Positions 14,556 to 17,467 of a DNA stretch of 17,467 nucleotides are shown in pieces (position 1 is the stretch's first letter; every line of letters begins with the position of its first letter). Made by a program: the position numbers and the translations under genes. The notes below the pieces were generated by a model, which saw only the letters and a list, made by a program, of their open reading frames with translations, did no database searches and was not told the origin of the DNA. Source of the stretch: an uncultured Muribaculaceae bacterium (lineage in GTDB: Bacteria > Bacteroidota > Bacteroidia > Bacteroidales > Muribaculaceae); the NCBI GenBank assembly GCA_910585755.1, contig CAJUFH010000061.1, positions 1-17,467 of the forward strand. Reading direction: 5' to 3'.

Positions 14556-14598
14556 AAGCGATTGACAAGAGAAGAAATAAACTTGTCAATCGCTTTTT
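14556..14598 (+). terminator. Strong terminator hairpin at the chromosome/element junction
   Basis: AAGCGATTGACAAG (14556-14569) and CTTGTCAATCGCTT (14582-14595) form a perfect 14-bp stem around a 12-nt A-rich loop, followed by a five-T run and a second T-run at 14603-14608. It ends rightward transcription from the DUF2795 gene and insulates the integrase promoter. Both arms contain the CTTGTCAAT motif that recurs further right, so the hairpin may instead be, or also be, a paired recombinase-binding site. Confidence 0.75.
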
Positions 14599-14672
14599 GT
14601 ATCTTTTTAGTGCAAAATAAACTTGTCCATTTTCAGGTATTTAGCTCCGCAGAAATTTGTTAACTTGTCTAT
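14561..14672. repeat. Phased AACTTGTC repeat array upstream of the integrase
   Basis: AACTTGTC followed by (A/C/T)AT occurs as direct repeats starting at 14580, 14620 and 14662, i.e. 40 and 42 bp apart, close to four helical turns. An inverted copy, ATTGACAAG, lies at 14561-14569. The rightmost copy sits between the -33 and -7 boxes of the integrase promoter. This layout fits arm-type binding sites for the integrase or its excision factor, or an autoregulatory operator. The role is inferred from arrangement only. Confidence 0.6.
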
Positions 14673-14687
14673 TTTTCATTAAATTTG
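14656..14687 (+). promoter_or_regulatory. Consensus Bacteroidetes promoter of the integrase gene
   Basis: TTTG (14656-14659), exactly 20 bp, then TAAATTTG (14680-14687) is a full consensus match. The transcription start is expected near 14693, about 35 nt before the ATG at 14729. One copy of the repeated AACTTGTC motif (14662-14669) occupies the spacer, so a protein bound there would block RNA polymerase. Confidence 0.8.
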
Positions 14688-14728
14688 CACCATATTCCAA
14701 CCTTGGTGAGTATTAAAACAAGAAAGAT

Positions 14729-16084
14729 ATGGGCAGACAAAAGAAACCGTTCCCCTTGGGGCATTTCAGACTTCGTTATCCGAAGAATTACGATAAGACA
14801 AAGGTATATCCGGTGGAGATAGAATACATCTTCAGCGGGAAACCGCTCCGCCGGAGCATGAATATTTCGGTGAAAGTCGAAGACTGGAATCCGAATGGTA
14901 ATAATGGCCGTGGCGAGATTCGTGCTTCCATGCCGGACAGTGTCAGGTTCAACAATCTTCTTTTGATGAAAGTCAATAAGGTTGATGCCGCACTCAACGA
15001 GTATCATCAGGCACATCCCGGCGAAGTATCTGAGGAAATCATATCAGCATTTCTTGATGACAAACCCATTACCCGAAAGGATAAAGGGGAAGACTTTATT
15101 ACATTCGTATTGAAACGTCTTGACTCGGAATACAGCCGCAACAAAATTGGCTACAGCCGTTATAAGAACGGTCAAAGTTGCATGAATATATTTCAGCAGT
15201 TCTTGCGAGCCACCAATAATGGAACTTATAAGCCGGACGGATTATATATAGGTGAAGTCACACCGGAACTAATTGACAAGTACATCAAATGGCGCCGGGA
15301 TTTCAAGAATAACTCAGATGCCACAATCAACCACTCACTGACACCAATATTGAAAGGATGCGAGGCAGCATGTAAGATGGGATTGATTGACCGCGAAGTC
15401 AATGCGGCGATTCAGGATATGCGTATTCAAGAAAAGGCATCGCTTGAAGCTGAGGGCGAGAAAGAGTTTGACGATCATAATCTCAGCAAGGAGCAACTTG
15501 CCAAACTCGTGGAGTTTTATCAGAACGATACCGAGCCTCGCCGTAAGGAATTTATCGAAATGTTCCTCTTCGCCTTTCATGCGTGCGGGCTTCGTATTGT
15601 AGATGTGATGACACTACAGTGGGCACACATTGATTTTGAGAAGAAAGAGCTGAGTAAGGTTTTGATTAAGACTAACAAACGCCACAAAATTCCACTTACA
15701 GAACCGGCATTGCGCATCCTCCACAAGTGGCAGGGCATGGCTCGTCGGAAAAAATACGTGTTCGACCTCGTGAAAGATTCACTCAGTCTTAACAATGCTG
15801 ATGCGCTCTACCGCGCGAGAAATACTGCGACCAAAAATATCAACCAATCACTGCGAGTGGTCGGCGAACGGTTGGTATTTCCCTTTCCTCTTTCATTTCA
15901 TACCGCAAGACATACCTTTGCCGTGCTTGCTATCAATGATGGACTGACAATGACCGTTGTAAGCCGTCTGCTCGGGCACAGTTCTACCGACATCACCGAA
16001 AAGGTCTATGCAAAACTTCTGCCACAGACCCTTACCTCCGAAGTCGAGAAACTACACTACTCATTTCTTCCTGAAGAAATGTGA
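14729..16084 (+). CDS. Tyrosine recombinase / site-specific integrase
   Basis: The 451-residue protein has an N-terminal arm-binding-like domain (~1-110; FRLRYPKNYDKTKVYPVEIEY and RRSMNISVKVEDWNP), a SAM-like core-binding domain (~115-235) and a catalytic domain (~250-445). Catalytic residues visible: Arg289 (ACGLRIVDV), a Lys in IKTNKRHKIPL (most likely Lys314), His391 and Arg394 (FHTARHTF), His417 (LLGHSST) and nucleophile Tyr427 (EKVYAKLL). All are intact, so it should be active. Bacteroidales integrative and mobilizable elements use enzymes of this type for integration and excision. Base composition is clearly lower in GC than the chromosomal genes to the left. It has its own promoter and its own terminator, and is the first gene of the element, transcribed inward. 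Confidence 0.95.
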   Translation: MGRQKKPFPLGHFRLRYPKNYDKTKVYPVEIEYIFSGKPLRRSMNISVKVEDWNPNGNNGRGEIRASMPDSVRFNNLLLMKVNKVDAALNEYHQAHPGEVSEEIISAFLDDKPITRKDKGEDFITFVLKRLDSEYSRNKIGYSRYKNGQSCMNIFQQFLRATNNGTYKPDGLYIGEVTPELIDKYIKWRRDFKNNSDATINHSLTPILKGCEAACKMGLIDREVNAAIQDMRIQEKASLEAEGEKEFDDHNLSKEQLAKLVEFYQNDTEPRRKEFIEMFLFAFHACGLRIVDVMTLQWAHIDFEKKELSKVLIKTNKRHKIPLTEPALRILHKWQGMARRKKYVFDLVKDSLSLNNADALYRARNTATKNINQSLRVVGERLVFPFPLSFHTARHTFAVLAINDGLTMTVVSRLLGHSSTDITEKVYAKLLPQTLTSEVEKLHYSFLPEEM

Positions 16085-16115
16085 TAACCCGTTGAATTTA
16101 TATAACTAAACTTTG

Positions 16116-16140
16116 AAGGAGGTGACAAGCCTCCTTTTTT
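16116..16140 (+). terminator. Rho-independent terminator after the integrase
   Basis: AAGGAGG (16116-16122) pairs with CCTCCTT (16130-16136) around the 7-nt loop TGACAAG, followed by a T-run to 16140. It starts 32 bp after the integrase stop. It separates the integrase from the HTH/ATPase transcription unit. Confidence 0.85.
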
Positions 16141-16258
16141 CATGTCCATATCCATGATTTTGTAGAGATGATTTTTGGGAGAAGGAGTGCCAAAAACAAG
16201 TGCCGATTTTGTGATTTAGTTATACCAAGCTAAAAATCAAGGCATTTCGTTAGCGTTA

Positions 16259-16290
16259 TTTCTAAATCGATGGTGAAAAAGATACTTTTG
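16259..16290 (+). promoter_or_regulatory. Promoter of the HTH / ATPase operon of the element
   Basis: TTTC (16259-16262, one change from TTTG), 20 bp, then TACTTTTG (16283-16290) followed by CACCC. The predicted start near 16297 makes the ATG at 16353 the first good initiation codon and rules out the TTG-initiated longer frame at 16299. The rest of the 268-bp gap from 16085 holds the integrase terminator and two weak 7-bp inverted repeats (16172-16178 with 16190-16196; GATTTAG near 16214 with CTAAATC near 16263). Confidence 0.65.
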
Positions 16291-16352
16291 CACCCGATTT
16301 GAAAATAACGGCGGAGAAATCCGCAGCGCAAAAAAGTACGCATAGATCTTTT

Positions 16353-16664
16353 ATGACAAACCAAACGACCAAAATTCAAACAACGGAGGATATGCTCAAA
16401 AGAATCCTCCATATGCTTGAGGAATCGCAGGAGAGAAGCACCTCTGGCAATAGCACTCCAAACGAGTGCCGCATTTACACCAACAAAGAGCTGATGAAGT
16501 TGCTCGGTGTGGAAAGTCGTTATCTTAAAAACCTGCGAGATAATGGCTACCTCTCCTATTCCCGACACGGAGATAAGTTCTGGTACACACAGAATGATGT
16601 TGACACATTTCTACGACGTTTCAAGTATGAAGCATTTGCCAGCGGAGGAGGTGAAGTATGTTGA
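16353..16664 (+). CDS. Helix-turn-helix (excisionase-like) DNA-binding protein
   Basis: The 103-residue protein has an N-terminal helical, possibly coiled-coil stretch (~9-27) and a MerR/excisionase-type winged helix at ~40-90: RIYTNKELMKLLGVESRYLKN (40-60) is the helix-turn-helix and NGYLSYSRHGDKFWYTQNDV (64-83) the wing. Small proteins of this kind next to Bacteroidales integrases act as recombination directionality factors or regulators of excision genes. Which of the two applies is unknown. The stop TGA overlaps the start of the downstream ATPase gene (ATGTTGA), indicating translational coupling. A longer TTG-started frame from 16299 was not used. Confidence 0.87.
   Translation: MTNQTTKIQTTEDMLKRILHMLEESQERSTSGNSTPNECRIYTNKELMKLLGVESRYLKNLRDNGYLSYSRHGDKFWYTQNDVDTFLRRFKYEAFASGGGEVC
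16644..16660 (+). promoter_or_regulatory. Strong Shine-Dalgarno site for the ATPase gene
   Basis: GGAGGAGG (16644-16651) ends 6 nt before the ATG at 16658-16660, inside the last codons of the HTH gene. Such strong sites are unusual in Bacteroidetes, where most leaders lack them. It settles the ATPase start codon. Confidence 0.7.
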
Positions 16665-17467
16665 CGCCATTTGATACCATCAGCTTGCTTCCGGCTTACA
16701 TCAACGAAGCAACCCACGACTATGCGGCATCGGATGAAGAAACACAGGTGTCGGATGTCGAATATACTGACATTACAATGGAGCAAAATGATCTGTCAAA
16801 ACAAGATGATAGTGAGTGCCCCTATATCCGAGTAGGAACAGACTATTACCGGGAAGTCAATCGTCCACAGGCGAACGGCACCACTTGTAAATGCCTTGTC
16901 TATTGGAAGGCATCAGTCATAAAGGCTGACTTCGGAAAGGATTATCTGAATGATGTGCCGAAGTATGACTGCTTCTGCACCGTTCCCAGCCACACCGATT
17001 ACCGCAAGATAATCGGCAACGCCTACAATCTCTATGAGCCAATCACCCATCATCCCGAACCGGGAGATTGGAGTGCGATTGACAGCTTGCTTCGCCACAT
17101 CTTCGAGGAGCATTACGAGTATGGTCTTGACTACATCCAGTTGCTGTATCAGATGCCGCTTCAAAAGCTCCCGATACTGATACTGGTCTCGGAACAGCGC
17201 AACACCGGCAAGACCACTTTCCTCAATCTGCTCAAGGCAATCTTTCAGGATAACGCCACTTTCAACACCAACGAGGACTTCCGCAGCAAGTTCAATTCCG
17301 ATTGGGCTGGCAAGCTGCTTATCATGGTCGATGAAGTTCTACTCTCCCGGAGTGAAGACTCCGAGCGACTGAAGAATCTCAGTACAGCGACATCCTACAA
17401 GATGGAGTCAAAAGGGGTCAAGCCGAAATCCCGGTGCATAAATTTTGTGGAAAGTGTTAAATTTGCA
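16658..17467 (+). CDS. Primase/helicase-type P-loop ATPase of the mobile element, 3' end missing
   Basis: The frame opens at the ATG at 16658 and stays open for 270 codons to the window edge with no stop. Residues ~100-165 (DVPKYDCFCTVPSHTDYRKI, then YNLYEPITHHPEPGDW) precede a P-loop EQRNTGKT (179-186) and Walker B LIMVDE (221-226), then SERLKNLSTATSYKMESKG (235-253). This matches the primase-helicase (SF3-like, DUF5906-type) proteins of Bacteroidales mobilizable elements, which serve element replication. From residue 254 (position 17417) the sequence no longer looks like the family, where I would expect an acidic/aromatic strand leading into a KFILCSNN-like motif. The gene may be interrupted there. 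It overlaps the HTH gene by 7 bp and has a strong ribosome-binding site. Confidence 0.8.
   Translation, partial: MLTPFDTISLLPAYINEATHDYAASDEETQVSDVEYTDITMEQNDLSKQDDSECPYIRVGTDYYREVNRPQANGTTCKCLVYWKASVIKADFGKDYLNDVPKYDCFCTVPSHTDYRKIIGNAYNLYEPITHHPEPGDWSAIDSLLRHIFEEHYEYGLDYIQLLYQMPLQKLPILILVSEQRNTGKTTFLNLLKAIFQDNATFNTNEDFRSKFNSDWAGKLLIMVDEVLLSRSEDSERLKNLSTATSYKMESKGVKPKSRCINFVESVKFA
17417..17467 (+). other. Possible insertion or join point inside the ATPase gene
   Basis: Protein similarity to the ATPase family appears to end at 17416. The remaining 51 bp ends with TTAAATTTGCA (17457-17467), containing the -7-type box TAAATTTG about 41 bp from the break. That distance would suit the transposase promoter of an insertion sequence. 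No terminal repeat can be checked because the window stops here, and an assembly artefact is equally possible. Confidence 0.35.

Noticed and set aside
16299..16352. TTG-initiated extension of the HTH protein
   Set aside because: It would begin at about the predicted transcription start and adds residues outside the DNA-binding domain; the ATG at 16353 is preferred.
16893..16902. CCTTGTCTATTG in the ATPase gene as another copy of the integrase repeat
   Set aside because: Only a partial match inside a coding frame (CLVYW) and without the spacing of the main array.

Overview
The window looks like a piece of a high-GC Bacteroidales chromosome, most likely Muribaculaceae, joined to the left end of a lower-GC integrative element. 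The placement is inferred from three things. Promoters match the Bacteroidetes pattern (TTTG, about 20 bp, TAnnTTTG). Two very large secreted proteins carry choice-of-anchor J / cleaved-adhesin, Fn3 and CARDB-like modules with a type IX secretion (Por) tail-like C-terminus. A GH89 alpha-N-acetylglucosaminidase fits a gut glycan forager.

Layout. Positions 162-12948 are entirely minus strand. Read in the direction of transcription (right to left) they are: a U32-family protein (12948-11704), then a secreted GH89 enzyme 65 bp downstream (11638-9482); a 1520-residue secreted beta-propeller/Fn3/adhesin protein (9285-4723); surE (4587-3826) followed 30 bp later by a RhaM-like sugar mutarotase (3795-3400); and a second, 1027-residue secreted adhesin-like protein (3245-162). 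Hairpin terminators follow the two adhesin genes and the mutarotase gene. At about 12960-13000 promoters diverge. Rightward from there run a divergent LOG-family nucleotide-binding protein, a PduO-type cobalamin adenosyltransferase 14 bp behind it, and a small DUF2795 protein.

After the DUF2795 gene (about 14515) base composition drops visibly and a mobile element begins. It has a strong terminator hairpin, an array of AACTTGTC-type repeats spaced 40 and 42 bp, a consensus promoter and a tyrosine recombinase gene (14729-16084). A terminator, a second promoter, a small excisionase-like helix-turn-helix gene (16353-16664) and a translationally coupled primase/helicase-type ATPase gene (from 16658) follow. 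The ATPase gene runs off the window edge. Its last ~17 codons stop resembling the family and end in a promoter-like box, which suggests an interruption (insertion sequence or assembly join). The integrase / HTH / ATPase order resembles the replication-excision end of NBU-like integrative mobilizable elements of Bacteroidales.

Functional reading. The chromosomal part mixes housekeeping genes (surE, U32, LOG, adenosyltransferase, DUF2795) with cell-surface and glycan functions. The two adhesin-like proteins share one C-terminal module order and look like paralogs. The most notable structure is the phased repeat array in front of the integrase, one copy of which sits exactly between its -33 and -7 boxes. 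I saw no rRNA, tRNA or CRISPR array, and no intergenic stretch exceeds 300 bp.
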